Origin: Trichopria drosophilae
Lineage: Eukaryota; Arthropoda; Insecta; Hymenoptera; Diapriidae
Length of the DNA stretch: 64,000 nucleotides
NCBI GenBank assembly: GCA_030407085.1
Contig: CM059587.1
Location: forward strand, 80,923,001 to 80,987,000
Direction: 5' to 3'
Below are positions 36,819 to 49,626 of the stretch, in pieces. Position 1 is the stretch's first letter. Each line of letters begins with the position of its first letter. The notes under the pieces were generated by a model. The model ran no database searches and was not told the DNA's origin. It worked only from the letters and a program-made list of their open reading frames with translations. A program made the position numbers and the translations under genes.

Positions 36819-38609
36819 ATGTCTTCGATAAAGATCCCCGTTTTGAATTTGGAAATTCGCGAGGTTAAGGATATCATCTGGGAAAAAACCCAGGAACCCC
36901 AGGCACAGCGAAAATTAATTCTTGTTATCGTGTGTATAGCACTGTTGCTGGACAACATGCTGTACATGGTGATAGTACCAATTATTCCAGATTACCTCAA
37001 GTATATTGGTACATTCGATGATGAACCAAACGCTCCTAATGCAACGAAGGCGGCAGGCCATCATGGTCAGGATTCCGCAACTGGAGTATTGTTCGCTTCA
37101 AAAGCAATCGTACAACTGATGATCAATCCATTTTCCGGTGCATTGATAGATAGGATAGGATATGATATACCAATGATGATCGGTCTGTCTATAATGTTTC
37201 TATCGACCGCAGTATTTGCCTGTGGACGTAGTTACGGAGTTTTGTTTTTCGCGAGAAGTTTACAAGGTGTTGGGTCCGCATTCGCGGATACGTCTGGATT
37301 GGCAATGATTGCGGATCGATTTACGGAGGAAAATGAAAGATCCAAAGCATTGGGAATCGCGCTGGCTTTCATTAGTTTTGGATGCCTCGTAGCTCCTCCG
37401 TTTGGAGGAGCCCTGTATCAGTTCGCTGGTAAAGAGGTACCATTTCTGATCCTGGCATTTATCAGTTTAGCAGATGGATTCATGCTATTGCTAGTGATGA
37501 AACCTCTGAAGGAGCAAATTAAGGAGAGCCGTCGCGAAACAGGTCCAACGACACCGATTTGGAGACTTTTCATCGATCCCTATATTGCGGTGTGCGCGGG
37601 TGCTTTGATGATGTCAAACGTTGCGCTGGCCTTCCTGGAGCCGACAATTTCCCTGTGGATGGAAGATAATATCACCCATGACAATTGGAAAATGGGTATG
37701 ATCTGGCTTCCGGCATTCTTTCCGCACGTGTTCGGTGTAGCTATTACCGTAAAAATGGCGAGACAGTATCCGCAACATCAGTGGCTTATGGCAGCAGGAG
37801 GACTTGCATTAGAAGGATTGTGTTGTTTTATTATTCCATTATCCAGCTCATACAAGATGCTTATGATACCAATTTGCGGCATTTGTTTCGGTATTGCGTT
37901 AATAGATACTGCATTACTTCCAACTTTGGGTTATCTTGTGGATGTTCGATACGTCTCGGTTTACGGGAGTATTTACGCCATCGCGGACATCAGTTACAGT
38001 TTAGCGTATGCTATTGGTCCTATAATCGCTGGTGGGGTGGTGGAAGCCATTGGTTTCACCGCTTTGAATATCGGCATTGCCTTCAGTAATCTTCTATATG
38101 CACCAGTACTTTATTACCTAAGGCACATTTACGACTTCAAACCATTCCAAGATGAGGCAAATGTTCTCATGCAAGATCCACCTGATAAGGAGTACCAAAC
38201 ATACGTGTTGCAGGAGCAAAGACCGATCTCCGGTGAAGTGGGCAATCATCTAACGTCTCAAACGAGAATGGAAACCAACGTTGATCAGGAAGACGAGCAG
38301 AAATATCAGAATTATGGAGAAGGATACAGGTATCAAGAACAAGGCCAGCAGGTGGAGAGTCAAGCTTACGGATATGATCAAAGGGGTCAACAATATCAGC
38401 AGACCACAGGCTACGATCAAATGCAACCTGATGCTCAGGGCGATGCTTATGATCAGAGATCGCACCCGGATGCTGGAAGAGGGGTCCAACAGCAACATCA
38501 GCAAGGTTATAGTGAACGTACCGACGCGAATCCGTTTAGAAGAGCACCTCCCGACACGAATCAACGGCCCGCGGGTGATAATAATCCATTTAGACGAGGG
38601 ATGTATTAG
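36819..38609 (+). CDS. VAChT: Vesicular acetylcholine transporter (VAChT, SLC18A3-type)
   Basis: Uninterrupted 596-codon gene for the proton-coupled antiporter that loads acetylcholine into synaptic vesicles. It belongs to the major facilitator superfamily (SLC18). About 12 membrane segments are seen, from residues 33-57 to 410-433, with a luminal loop (about 60-88) holding one N-glycosylation site (NAT, 74-76). Family signatures: LLLDNMLYMVIVPIIPDYL with Asp45 in TM1, Lys95 in LFASKAIVQL, the MFS loop motif DRIGYDIP (111-118), Asp363 in LIDTALLPTLGYLVDVRYVS and Asp390 in YAIADISYS. Asp390 and Lys95 match the charged pair described in mammalian VAChT. The cytosolic tail (about 435-596) has an acidic dileucine-like EANVLM (446-451), a Gln/Tyr-rich section and two NPFRR motifs (571-575, 589-593), possible EH-domain ligands. 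The start is chosen from the conserved N-terminus (KIPVLNLEIREVKDIIWEK). It appears intact and nested within ChAT. Confidence 0.97.
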   Translation: MSSIKIPVLNLEIREVKDIIWEKTQEPQAQRKLILVIVCIALLLDNMLYMVIVPIIPDYLKYIGTFDDEPNAPNATKAAGHHGQDSATGVLFASKAIVQLMINPFSGALIDRIGYDIPMMIGLSIMFLSTAVFACGRSYGVLFFARSLQGVGSAFADTSGLAMIADRFTEENERSKALGIALAFISFGCLVAPPFGGALYQFAGKEVPFLILAFISLADGFMLLLVMKPLKEQIKESRRETGPTTPIWRLFIDPYIAVCAGALMMSNVALAFLEPTISLWMEDNITHDNWKMGMIWLPAFFPHVFGVAITVKMARQYPQHQWLMAAGGLALEGLCCFIIPLSSSYKMLMIPICGICFGIALIDTALLPTLGYLVDVRYVSVYGSIYAIADISYSLAYAIGPIIAGGVVEAIGFTALNIGIAFSNLLYAPVLYYLRHIYDFKPFQDEANVLMQDPPDKEYQTYVLQEQRPISGEVGNHLTSQTRMETNVDQEDEQKYQNYGEGYRYQEQGQQVESQAYGYDQRGQQYQQTTGYDQMQPDAQGDAYDQRSHPDAGRGVQQQHQQGYSERTDANPFRRAPPDTNQRPAGDNNPFRRGMY

Positions 38610-38645
38610 ACGTTATTTTAAACAAATTTGAGAAAGAAGTGGATA

Positions 38646-38651
38646 AATAAA
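38646..38651 (+). terminator. Possible VAChT polyadenylation signal
   Basis: AATAAA lies 37 bases after the stop codon. This would give an unusually short 3' UTR. A second AATAAA at 39134-39139 and others further on (for example near 40966 and 41468) are alternatives. Since AATAAA is frequent in AT-rich DNA, none is proven. Confidence 0.35.
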
Positions 38652-41600
38652 AGTGGAAGTGCAAAAACAATGATGTAGTTGACATAGTTTAGTATTTGAC
38701 TGTGATTGGTTGAAGTTGTGGACTGTTGTCTTCGCGGCAGGCTTCCAGTGACGAAGTATATATACACTACATAATGGGCTGATGCAGTTTGCGTGGAAAT
38801 TGTGAAGTGATCAAATAGTAAAGGAATAGCTAATTACACTTAAACTGGCGGATAAGTACTGATGAAAAATTACGAGTATGAGAAGAAAAGCAAATAAGAA
38901 GTGGAAATATGGAAAAGTTATCTTCACGGTCAATAGTTATTGGCCTTTTTTCTGCTTCCAAAACGAACGTTGTTAAGATTGGCTACTCTAGTAAATCTAC
39001 ATGTAATGTGAGTTTGTATCAAGTATGCTCTCTATTCCTTTATTTTCTTGAAACAACAAAAAATGAGGACATCGAGAGGGCGATGCATGTAAGTTACGTC
39101 GAATGAGTGAGTGAACAATGAAATGAATGTGCGAATAAATGATACCTTTGCATGTCTCGGAGCGTCTCGCGTTTCTATACGACTTGTTCGAAAACAGTTC
39201 CCTCTATCGGATTCGTCGATAATTCCGATAAAACGAGCGTTTTTCGAATATAGTCAAATTTGACAAAGCAATTCTTTGAGACCTGACTGTAGATATAGGC
39301 CGAACGATCATTCTCGTGCGCTCTTGAAACTCGAACTTTATTTCCAGTCGTTTAGCCAGCTTCTCGGTTGTCCCCAAACATTTCTCAAACAGAACCTCTC
39401 GAACGTTCCATGCTTCCAAACCTTCGAAATCAAAAGCAGTATTACCTTTATGGGAGGTATTAAATTCGATGGATTCCTACGTTTTCAAAATTTGTTTACA
39501 AAAATGAGCCGTTCCAAGTTTCAAGGCCGAACGATTGAATTCGGGGTCGAGAAAATCGATATAGCATGTAATTTAATAACGGGCATCGTGTAATTCTAAG
39601 CGTAGGTAGATCAAATAAACGCGCGACACGGTTTTAATGAAACCCTCCCACTCAGCAATGGGAACTTTATTAAATACCGATATCATGCTCGCGCGTTTTT
39701 AGCGATGTTTATTCGTTCGTTATCGAATTTACGTTTCAATCAATTCATTGCTGAACCAAGATAACATATCAGGGTACCGCGCCGCGGACCCAAAACCTAG
39801 TCTAAGTCGTTATTATATAGGGACAGATATATTAAACGGAAGGTGCGGATTAGATGTAGATCGATCAAGAATGTGGCCTATACCTTTTTCTCGACTGCTT
39901 TCGCGCTCGGGTCCTTTTCGAAACCTGAATAAAAAAAAGTTAGAAGCATTTCATTTATTGGCACCTTAGCGACACCAAACCGGATGAGGAGACTATTGAT
40001 TTAACGCGTGGTGTTGATTCTTACATGGTCTTTAATGTGGGCTTCGAAGTTGATTAGTCTGCTCTAAAACGTCTTATCGTAATCATACGTGTATAAATAT
40101 AAATATATATTGGAAAAACATATATGTATTTTTATGAGATTATAAAGTACCTTTTTTAATTACGAAAATGTTTTAAATAGAGACTTTAAGTCGTATTCAT
40201 TTCATACGGCGGGTTGTTCACAAAGTGAGATTCAATAAAAGCTGTTGTTAGAATATTTGAAAAGACAAAAAAAAAATGGTAACAGAGTCTATACGAAATA
40301 TTTTCCATCCGTCTCTCTCGCGATTTTGTTGCGTCAAGCATTTTTTTTTCGCGATTCATCGCCATTGAGAAAAGTGAAAGGGAGCCTAACGCATTTGTCA
40401 CTTTGCATGATGTACTCGACTTGCACAAGCGCAAATGCTCGCGAATTATTTTTCGATGGACAGTTGTTTTAGCTCGTTCTCGCGTTATGGGCACGTCCGA
40501 ATTGTCGATTTTAGATATTTTTAGAAGTACTTTCTTGCGCCTCTCGTTATCCAACATCATCCCAACTGAATTCGTTACTTTCACAAAAAAAATCGTTAGG
40601 CGATCGATTCGACTGCCTCCGACACCGACAGATTTCAACAGTTTCAACCAATGTAGAGTCGATTATCGATAAATCTGTAGCGATCGAATTGTATGCAGAA
40701 AATGTGTTCTAAAATTGAAAATTACAAAACGATGTTATAGAAACGTAACATAGGACACTCGGACGCAGTGTCTCTTGATTTTCTGTACGATAGACTCGTA
40801 AACGTGTAAATATTGCTTTGTATGCATTTAGGGAATATCACGTACTTTCAGGATGTCAATAAATTACCCAAAGTTATAAATAATCCAATATTTAACGACG
40901 AAATGAGCGGATGCGACGATGATTTTAGCCTCTTCTATATCACATGTAAATAAATACCCAAGTAAACGGTAAATTCTTAAATAACTCAGAATATAAATAA
41001 TACCTTAGGAAGTAAGATATAAGGCGCGAATTTCGGTGAAGAATCGATATTTGTACAGGGTTCGTCCAGTTAAGTAAATGATATATTTAAATCCGGTCAT
41101 TGGAATAAAATGTCTTACGTAACATCGTCGATGTTCATTTTTGGATTATTTGGAAAGGAACGCCATCTACGATCTAGATCATACAGAAAATGTTGAACTT
41201 TATTGGGCGTTCCCTATATCTATGTGTACGATTCGCCTAAAATGTAATATAGCCGTCTTATTAATGTTTTGATTGTATCTACCACACAACTAAAGGGAAT
41301 AATTAACCAATTGTAAATATAAGCGTAGACTACTGATTAGCATTAATTGTTTGTTCGATTCGGCAGAGTTTAAACGCCTTGTTTACGTACGAAATTCATC
41401 GTTCCGTCTCTAAAATTTTATATAATTCGCAACAAGGCCATATGTCGTTCAGTGGAGCCCATTCCTTTGAATTCTTCTGAAATAAAGTGGATTATAGAAA
41501 AAAGTTATAGGGAAGTAAACTTGATCTCAAAAGAATTCTACGAGGAATCTTGATGAGGTTTTTTTCTCTCAAGTACAAAATGATTTCTCAAAAGTTGAAA

Positions 41601-42480
41601 CTCGTTTATTGGATTGTATTTTTTTATTGCAAAATTTTATTCCGAGGTCGAACCTCATCTCGAGTCGAAAAATTGTAAAAATTCGATCGATTTAGTGCAA
41701 TTGCTTTCGTTTTAAGGAGAACTACGTAATTAAGTGCATAACCTAACATCTCGTCTTTCGACGCTTATCTCAAGCGGAGTTAATAAGGAACTTCGGATTG
41801 GAATCGCGAATGTCATGGAAATTAAAGTGGCATTATCCTCCAATTTGATTGCAATTATTTCTGGAGCAATTCCCACGTTAGGGTAGTTTAATTAAAAATG
41901 TACTGTTGCTTTTTTACCCGATTGACGTAGATCACGGTTTCGTTAAGAAAAGTACTCGGAACGTCGCGAGAATGAAAGTAAACAATTTTTGTAATCCAAT
42001 TATTGGGATTGACCGCCGAATGCGAACAGCGAAGTTACCAAAAAATGGTAAATATTTATTTGAACGTTTGTTTATCGAAACTTGTATTTCGGAAGGAAAT
42101 TTATCACTGTTAAAATTCGCAATGAAAGGTCATCGTTTAATCATTTCATAAGTTGTCGTAGAGGTCATTTGTAACTTAAAATTTTATCAACGTTGTTATT
42201 GGCGGATAAACAATTAATCATTTATGGACATTGCCATTTTGACAGTGTGTACGAAAGGTATTAAAAACACGAAACACGCATAATGTATGTATATATGATA
42301 TTTACTATATTACTATAATAGCCTGGAAACATGAAGTAAAGTGTTGAAGTGAAATTTCGCATGTAACTGATGGTCATATATTACAAATTATCATTTACCA
42401 GTTCACGACATGTATGACGCTGTAACATTGTTGAAACGGTTATTAAATATGTCATTGTTACTGAAGAACAATCGCTTTCT
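38652..42480 (+). other. Less AT-rich non-coding DNA after VAChT: possible long 3' UTR or intronic regulatory region
   Basis: About 3.8 kb following VAChT is visibly less AT-rich and largely free of recognisable mobile elements. Open frames of 105 codons (39276-39593, plus) and 153 codons (40186-40647, minus) show no domain and no exon-like boundaries. The composition and position suggest a long VAChT 3' UTR and/or ChAT intronic enhancers, but nothing specific is recognised. An AACGCCATCTACGATC word lies at 41159. Confidence 0.35.
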
Positions 42481-45140
42481 TTATTCCAACCTTTTCATCG
42501 TCCTCGTTTATTTTTTTTTTAAGTTGAGACCAAACTTGTTCAAGGATGACGTAGGTGTGCGCACCTGCTGATGAATTTTTCTATTGCAGGATTGTAATGG
42601 ATTTTTTTTTCTTTCGAAAATTCAAAGGAATTTCGTGGTAACGAAAAGGAGCAGAAAAAGAATAAGGAAATGACATAAAAAGATCCATTTCGACGTAATT
42701 AAGGTTGCTGTAACGTTTTCTCAACGCGATTATATCCGGCGATAATGGCGAGCCATTTGTAACGACAGAAAATGAAAATTATAACCCAAGGTCGAAAATA
42801 ATTTGATGACGCGAAATATCCATTCATAAAAGCGGATGAATCTGCAATTGGAAACTCGAGTGTGCGAAACAAGTTCATTGGAAAAGTAATTAGGATTACT
42901 GTACACTTATGGTATTACCCGTATATGACCTGCGTAATACACGCAATAACCGCAGATAATAAAATGTGGTCATGCGGATGTTACGTACAAGTCGTAAAAG
43001 TATACACAACTAAAATGACCTCATGCACCCATTTTTCAGGCGGATATTTCTAGATTTACTTTCTTATTTTAACTAAAGTAGAGCTCATAATAATGGAATC
43101 TAATAACAATTTTCACTAGTCAATTGATCGTTTCCACTGCAGTAGCTAGAATATTACACTGAAAAATTACAATTTCATAGTTTTCGTGGTGAAAGGTTAA
43201 CAAGTTTTCAATATTTTATAAAACCTTTTAATATTTGATGATTCAATTATTTTCAGGAATTTTGAATGGGTTATTTTTAAAATAATTCATTAAATGTCTA
43301 TATGGAAAAGGTCGAAATCTGTATAGCTTTGTGTTGCATTATGTTATGTTACCTGTACATTGGTATTAACTAAAACTAAACGAAAACTGGGCTTATTTTC
43401 TTTTAGGGTAACCAAACGAAAAAAAAAGAGATAATAGGCCCAAAAATTTAGAATATTATGAAACAAATTTCTTACTACTTTTTTCCATAAAACGAACTAC
43501 CATTTTTGTAATTACACAGATAAAAATTATAATATTTCATGCAATATCTCACACACAGTTATTCTCTTGAAAGGCTAGGTTATTTTACAAAGAAACAAAT
43601 TTCAGTTTTCATTGACAAAATTTAGAACGAAGAATGGCCTTTTCAAATTCATAATCCTTTGGTAATTCTTACGTAATGTATTATGTAGAGCTTAATTTCG
43701 TTTAAAAAGTGTTCCAAATTTCCCGAATTTAGTCAATATCAAATCTTGTTTTTGTACTTTTGAATATTTATTATTAGATCAAATTGATTATAAGTTACAT
43801 TCGTACGGGCTTTTGTTTGTTAACGTTAATTACATAAAAATTTGTATATTCATTTGAAGCTGGAAACTAATTTTTATTTAACGTCCACACGATGATAGAA
43901 ATTTTTAGTATATTTGACTATTTTTCGAAAGATGTATACAGTTCAATAAGTGTTTAAGTAAATTTCATTAAATGAAGTAACAATAAAATATAAACTTTTC
44001 AATTTCGTTGTTTAAATTTTGACACATATTTTAAATTTAGTAATATTAATTAATTCAATTAACGTTATTCGTAGTAATAACTACTGCGCTAAAGCTAGCA
44101 ATGTATTTTGAACATTTTTTTCGAACAATGTTGAAAAACATTTCTTACTATGTGCAATTATACTCAAGTTACTCCTGATTATTTGAGGAATTAGACTAAG
44201 AGACCATTTCTAAATCGAGAGTGTATTTCACTGTATATGGTAAATAAATCAATAATTTCTTATTTTAGATTTAGAACAGGAAATATCAATGATTCGAAAA
44301 TACATTATTTTATACAGTATTTTTTTATGAAGAGTTTAATCACTAAGGAAAGATGTAGTTATTGAAGAAAGTAGTTTTTAAATATTGATTTGTCTATTAG
44401 CGTACAAAATATTCTACACTTAAAACAAATGATTCTATACGTTCATTAATATCGATTATTTTTTCTTAAAACTATAGCCAACTAATAGTCCTTCCAATTC
44501 TAGATTGTCAGAAAAAATTACCCCTAAAACTGTTATATTTTCGTCATATTTACATCATTTCAAAATTACGCCATTTTTCTTAAATTAAGTTAATGTTTAG
44601 GCTTTAAGTTGACGATGTTTGATTCAAGATAAAAATATTCTTCCTTACCGCCACGAAGTTATAAAAACTGATTTAAAACCTGAGAATTTTTGAAAAGTTC
44701 CTGTGTAATTTTCCAATTTTAAAACAAAATTTAAGACCTAATTATTAAGATAATTTATTTAAAGAACCTCGTAGTTGTCAGACGAAATTAAGTCTGAATT
44801 TTAAAACTTACTTTTTCCCACAAAAATGTATGTGAAAAGTTCAAAAATTAATAATTTATCAGAAGCATTATGCTGATTTACTCTATTGAAGTTTTGTATT
44901 ACACGATTGATAAAAGCGGTTCACGAATTATAAAGAGTGAATGTTTGCCTTATTTATTTTAAATATTAAAATAGCAATCTTGTAATTAATTGTGAATCAT
45001 TCAAATCATAAAAAGTTGGAATAAAATCTCAAAACAAATATGACGGAAACATATTAGACATTAATTCGTCATAATGAAGAATGTCATTTTTATGATTTTA
45101 TAATGTTAATCGGACACATTAATAATACAATTTTTTATTA
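42481..45140. other. AT-rich non-coding stretch (probably ChAT intron)
   Basis: No exon or bounded element was recognised. A short frame at 42862-43053 has no supporting features. Confidence 0.4.
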
Positions 45141-45769
45141 TAATATCCTACACTCAAGCAATCGCCCCAAAAAAAAACCTATTTTTGGGGTGTTTTATTT
45201 TAAATTTTATTATAGTTTCGCCAATTTTTTAAAAATCATTTTTTTTTTAACTTTTTCCCAGACTATGTATTTTTAAAACCTCTGTTTTAAATTACTGGAG
45301 CCCGTGAAAAACCGCTAAATACGGTCATTTTTTAGAAAATTTGTAACAATATTAAAAAATTTATCTCTAAAAATTTGTCTGTAAAAAAAAATTGTTTAGA
45401 TTTTTGGGTCATTCTGAACACGAAATGAACGACAATTTTTATCTCCGACAATGTGAATCTTACGTAAAATCCACGACAGACATTTCTTGTCCCGATTGAC
45501 CCGAAGAATGTACAAACAATTTTTTTTTCAACAAAAAATTTTAATTTTTTAATTTTGTTAACAATTTTCTCAAAAATTTCCTTATTTAGCCATTTTTACA
45601 GGCTCCAGTAATTTAAAGAAAAAATTGTTTACATGAGTTATATCGTCTGGGAAAAAGTGCCAACAAAAAAAATTATTTTTACAAAATTGGCGAAACTAGA
45701 GAAGAAAATTTTTTAAAAATACCCCCAAAATAGGGGTTTTGTGGCGATTGCGCGAATGTAGGATATTTA
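45141..45769. mobile_element. Foldback element, about 630 bp
   Basis: The left end AATATCCTACACTCAAGCAA and right end (opposite strand AATATCCTACATTCGCGCAA) are inverted copies. Pairing continues through AATCGCCCCAAA, TAGTTTCGCCAATTTT, CTTTTTCCCAGAC and AAATTACTGGAGCC, giving arms of about 280 bases at roughly 80% identity around a central unpaired segment (about 45370-45540). No coding frame is present. Confidence 0.85.
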
Positions 45770-46139
45770 AAAAAATGTTTTTCCACTTCCCACATTGATC
45801 TAGCCTACTCAAACTAACGAAAAAGCCACCGACATAACAAAGGTGCAAAATTGACTCCACCCTAATGTATGTATGTATCCTCAATGTAAGAACGGATAGT
45901 CAACTATTTTTGTAGTTCGCGTAACTAATTTGCGTAACATTTACTACTTCAAGTAACTATACAACTCAACTACTAACTTTATGAACATAAATTTTACTAT
46001 CAAACTGTTACTCATCAAAATATAGGAAATATTTGAATGTTAAAAGTATAACCCAAGACAATATGCCAATTTTCCAATAAAAAAGGTCTTATCCTACTTA
46101 CGATAAAAATGTCATTTTTTTTGTTGAATTACAATAAAC
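45770..46139. other. AT-rich non-coding stretch
   Basis: Nothing recognisable was seen. Confidence 0.4.
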
Positions 46140-46560
46140 GTTTTATCACGATATTGAAGCGGATCGAAGGAAGCCCTGATCGGAAGGCCATAAATGAAAA
46201 TGAGATGGAACCGAAAATATTTCTTCGGCGATTTAACGGCGTAGCCACGAGAACAGCCCTTCGATAATATAGTCACCCCTGTCCTGTCGGTTTACTCCCC
46301 CTCTCGTAAAGCCAACGACCCTTCTAGACGCGCCCTAATATAAATATTATTACACTTTGATAGGGTTAGGTTGACACTTGTACGAGTTCCGGGCCGTAAG
46401 GTACGACATCGATTGACAATTCACGTTACCTGCTACTTACTTTTTCATTAGCCACGAATTTCCAATGGTACGCCACGTGTTTCAAGATATAATAACCCCT
46501 GCTTACTATCGCTATCCTAAGTCGAGTGGTTTCATTATTACAAAAGCATTAGTGTCATTG
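46140..46560. other. GC-richer unique block (candidate cis-regulatory DNA)
   Basis: About 400 bases of balanced composition without repeat structure, in AT-rich surroundings, inside the probable ChAT intron. No splice-bounded open frame of useful length is present. It could be a conserved enhancer; the sequence alone does not decide. Confidence 0.3.
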
Positions 46561-47034
46561 GCCATTCCTATTCGTATTTCGATAAAACACAAATGACGAA
46601 AGTGCATGCCTAATCTATAAAACTTTGACATTCTAATAATACAGAAGGTAATCCAATTTTTAGACATTGCGAGTAGAAATTGTTATCATGTTGATTACTG
46701 ATGTAGATTATAGGGGGGAAAGGATTAATATGCAGATATTAGTCACTGGTATAATGTATTTTACTCGTTGATATATATAATGTTGATGTATTATGCAAGA
46801 TTATTAATACGATGTAATCTGATAATACTCAGATCCATGCTAACAGAAATTGGATAGAAAATTCCATGATTTCGATCAGGACTTCCAGAATACGCATGGA
46901 ATTATGTTATACACAGATGTATTTATTATTTCTCCCTTTATAGTTTTTCTGTGTGAGAAATAAGAAAGTACACTGAGAAAAATGTTTGTTTATAGTTAAT
47001 GCAATAGCTTCATAGTACACAGAAAAAAATAAGT
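46561..47034. other. AT-rich non-coding stretch
   Basis: No gene is seen. The edge word CACAGAAAAAAATAAGTCTTA at 47019-47039 is shared with the element ends at 58974 and 59762. Confidence 0.4.
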
Positions 47035-47375
47035 CTTAAAATTGTTACATCTTAAATTCGCCATCAGCTGAGGCTTAATTTAAGCCGGAAATTGCGTTAA
47101 TTTTCTTAAATTCGGTCAGTGTTTTGACTTAAAGTCTTACTTTTAGTAAGCAAAACTTACTTTTAGACGATATTTTGGCTTAAAATAAGATTTATCGAGC
47201 TTATGGCATCTAAGTTAAACGAATCTTATTTCAAACCAAAATATCGGCTGAAAGTCAGTTTTGTTGTCTGAAAGTCAGACTTTAAGCGTAAATATTGACT
47301 GAATTTAAGAAAATTAACGCAATGTTGGGCTGAAATTAAGCCTCACCTATGAATTTAAGATGTAACAATTTTAAG
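47035..47375. mobile_element. Foldback MITE, about 340 bp
   Basis: The arms CTTAAAATTGTTACATCTTA (left) and TAAGATGTAACAATTTTAAG (right) are exact inverses. Pairing continues inward: GAGGCTTAATTTAAGCC / GGCTGAAATTAAGCCTC, GCGTTAATTTTCTTAAATTC / GAATTTAAGAAAATTAACGC and GATATTTTGGCTT / AACCAAAATATC. The unpaired centre is about 47195-47220. It is non-coding. Its edge words link it to the larger element at 58974-59782. Confidence 0.85.
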
Positions 47376-49626
47376 AAATTTTAATAAAAAATGTAAAACT
47401 TTGACGATTTTGAAATTCGACATTTTAGACCAAAAAATTCAATATTTTTGATGGCATTATATTTTTTTCTATACTCCGTTGAAATAATCATTTAAAACCA
47501 GGGGAACGTAATTTATTTTCTGCATTTTAGGAATCACTGAATAGTATGAAAATAATTGAAAAATGTATCTCAATAAAACAAAGAAATGTTTTCGTATGGT
47601 GTGGTATTATATTTTATATAAATATTACATAATAATTAAAATTTTCTGATTAATAACTGCGATTGTCATTGATTTTTAATATAAATTCCAAAATCTTATT
47701 TGAAAATTTAGTCAAAATATATTTTAAAATAATTTTCTTGCGATTCCTAAAAATGATCACGAATTATTTACCGAAAATAGTACGGAGCAGATTTTACAAA
47801 TTTCGATAGTTAGTGTAACTATTTATCATTATTATATATAATGTTTGTACGTACTATTTATTATATTACGTAATATCTCAATTTAATACTTATACGTATA
47901 AGCATCGCTAAATGAGTGTTAGAAATCTTGTATTTTTTGCTTATTATTTGTTATTATAATTTTATTAAAATATGCAAAAATTAAAACTCGAGATAAAGCA
48001 GTTTAAGGTTTTCAATGAAGTATTATTATTTATGGGTTTGCTTAGTTTCTGCTTCATATCTTTAGATCTAACTCGAATTAACTTCTGAAACTTTTTGAGG
48101 ATATTCTTGGATAATTTATCTATAAATGTAATTTTTGAATTTACATGTACTGCCCTCCTGAAGTTGCTAAAAAACCACTAAATTTACAAAAGTTTTAAAG
48201 TAAACTCTAAATTAAAAGTCTTCAACGCCATTTTTAACATAATTCAAAACATCGTTAAATTTGTTCTTCTGTCGCTATTGCTTAATTAAAAATTCTACCA
48301 TAGGGTTTCTGTTTGAGGATGGCATAAAATGGCTGTTGACACGAACACAATATAACATAAAAGTGTCTAAAATCGCATAAATTAGTGTGTAAATTAAAGT
48401 GGTATATTTCATACTGATGATAAATTAGCAAATTCGAAAATAAAGACATTAAAATAGTTTAAACGTGAAAAAATTAAATTAACAAAGAAATGTCTAAAAA
48501 AAATCTACTTGGTTTTACTTTCCATCTTTTTTTAAATATAATAAACTAGTTCATTGACATATTTTCATTCCATCTATCTTGAAATCTACCGAAACAACCG
48601 TCGGCAAACGAGGTAACATTTTCCATGTAAAACTAAATATTCTATACGGAATTTAGTTTTATTTTTTAATGCATTACTTTAAATTCGAAATTATACAAAA
48701 GAAAAAGACAAACAGAAATGAACTTACCTACTAAAACTTCGACAGTTTGAAATTCACGAATGTCCTTATTTTATATTTTGTTTTGTATAAATAGGAATTT
48801 TGATATCAATAATGGTTATAGATGTAATTAAGCATGACATTAAAATATCTTTCTATCTTTTTACACTTCAGGAAAATTAAAAAATTACATATTAAAAATC
48901 GAACATTCAGAACTAGTTTGTAGTTAAATAATAAAACGAAAGTATCAATATATAGATTTTATACATTTATTGTATATTCGGTCTAACATATCAACTTGTT
49001 AGTACTCAAAATACTTTATACATCTTTTTTCAATTTATTTCCTTCTAAGATTCGAATTCTGTTTTCTTATTTTTTAGCAATCATATCAAATTCCGTATAA
49101 AAAAAGTATCAAAAAACACTGTTTATATATAAACTATTAAGAAATATAATTTAAAAATAATATATAAACTAATCAAAGTTAACATTTTATTGCAGGAAAT
49201 TATACATAAACAAACGTATCAGACTTTACGCTTTTAAATTATTTCGTCTTGTTGAAAATACTTTTGTGATTAAGTTTCGTCTATTATATTGTATTAAATG
49301 TTAATTTAAAATAATAGATTTGTCCTTCTACTAAAAAATTAAGAAATATACAACTATTAAATGAATTTAAAAAATATATTATTCGATTGGTCGAAAAATT
49401 AAAATTTCTCCTGACTTTGACAGATTTGTAAGAATCTTTACCCTATACACTATCTGTACTGTATAGTTAGTACAAACGATACATATGTTGTCAATTATCA
49501 CATGCATTTCTCTCCATGTTTGATACAAGATTTGTATGCAAACAACAAAATATATTCCACTGTCTTTCGTAAGTTTGCGATGCAGGTTTTGTTACTTCAA
49601 GACTAAGAAATCGAAAAATTGTTTAC
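47376..49626. other. AT-rich non-coding stretch (probably ChAT intron)
   Basis: No exon, RNA gene or bounded repeat was recognised over about 2.2 kb. Confidence 0.4.

Noticed and set aside
40186..40647. 153-codon open frame on the minus strand
   Set aside because: It overlaps two unrelated plus-strand frames and has no domain, signal or exon-like boundaries. The less AT-rich composition after VAChT makes long chance frames more likely.
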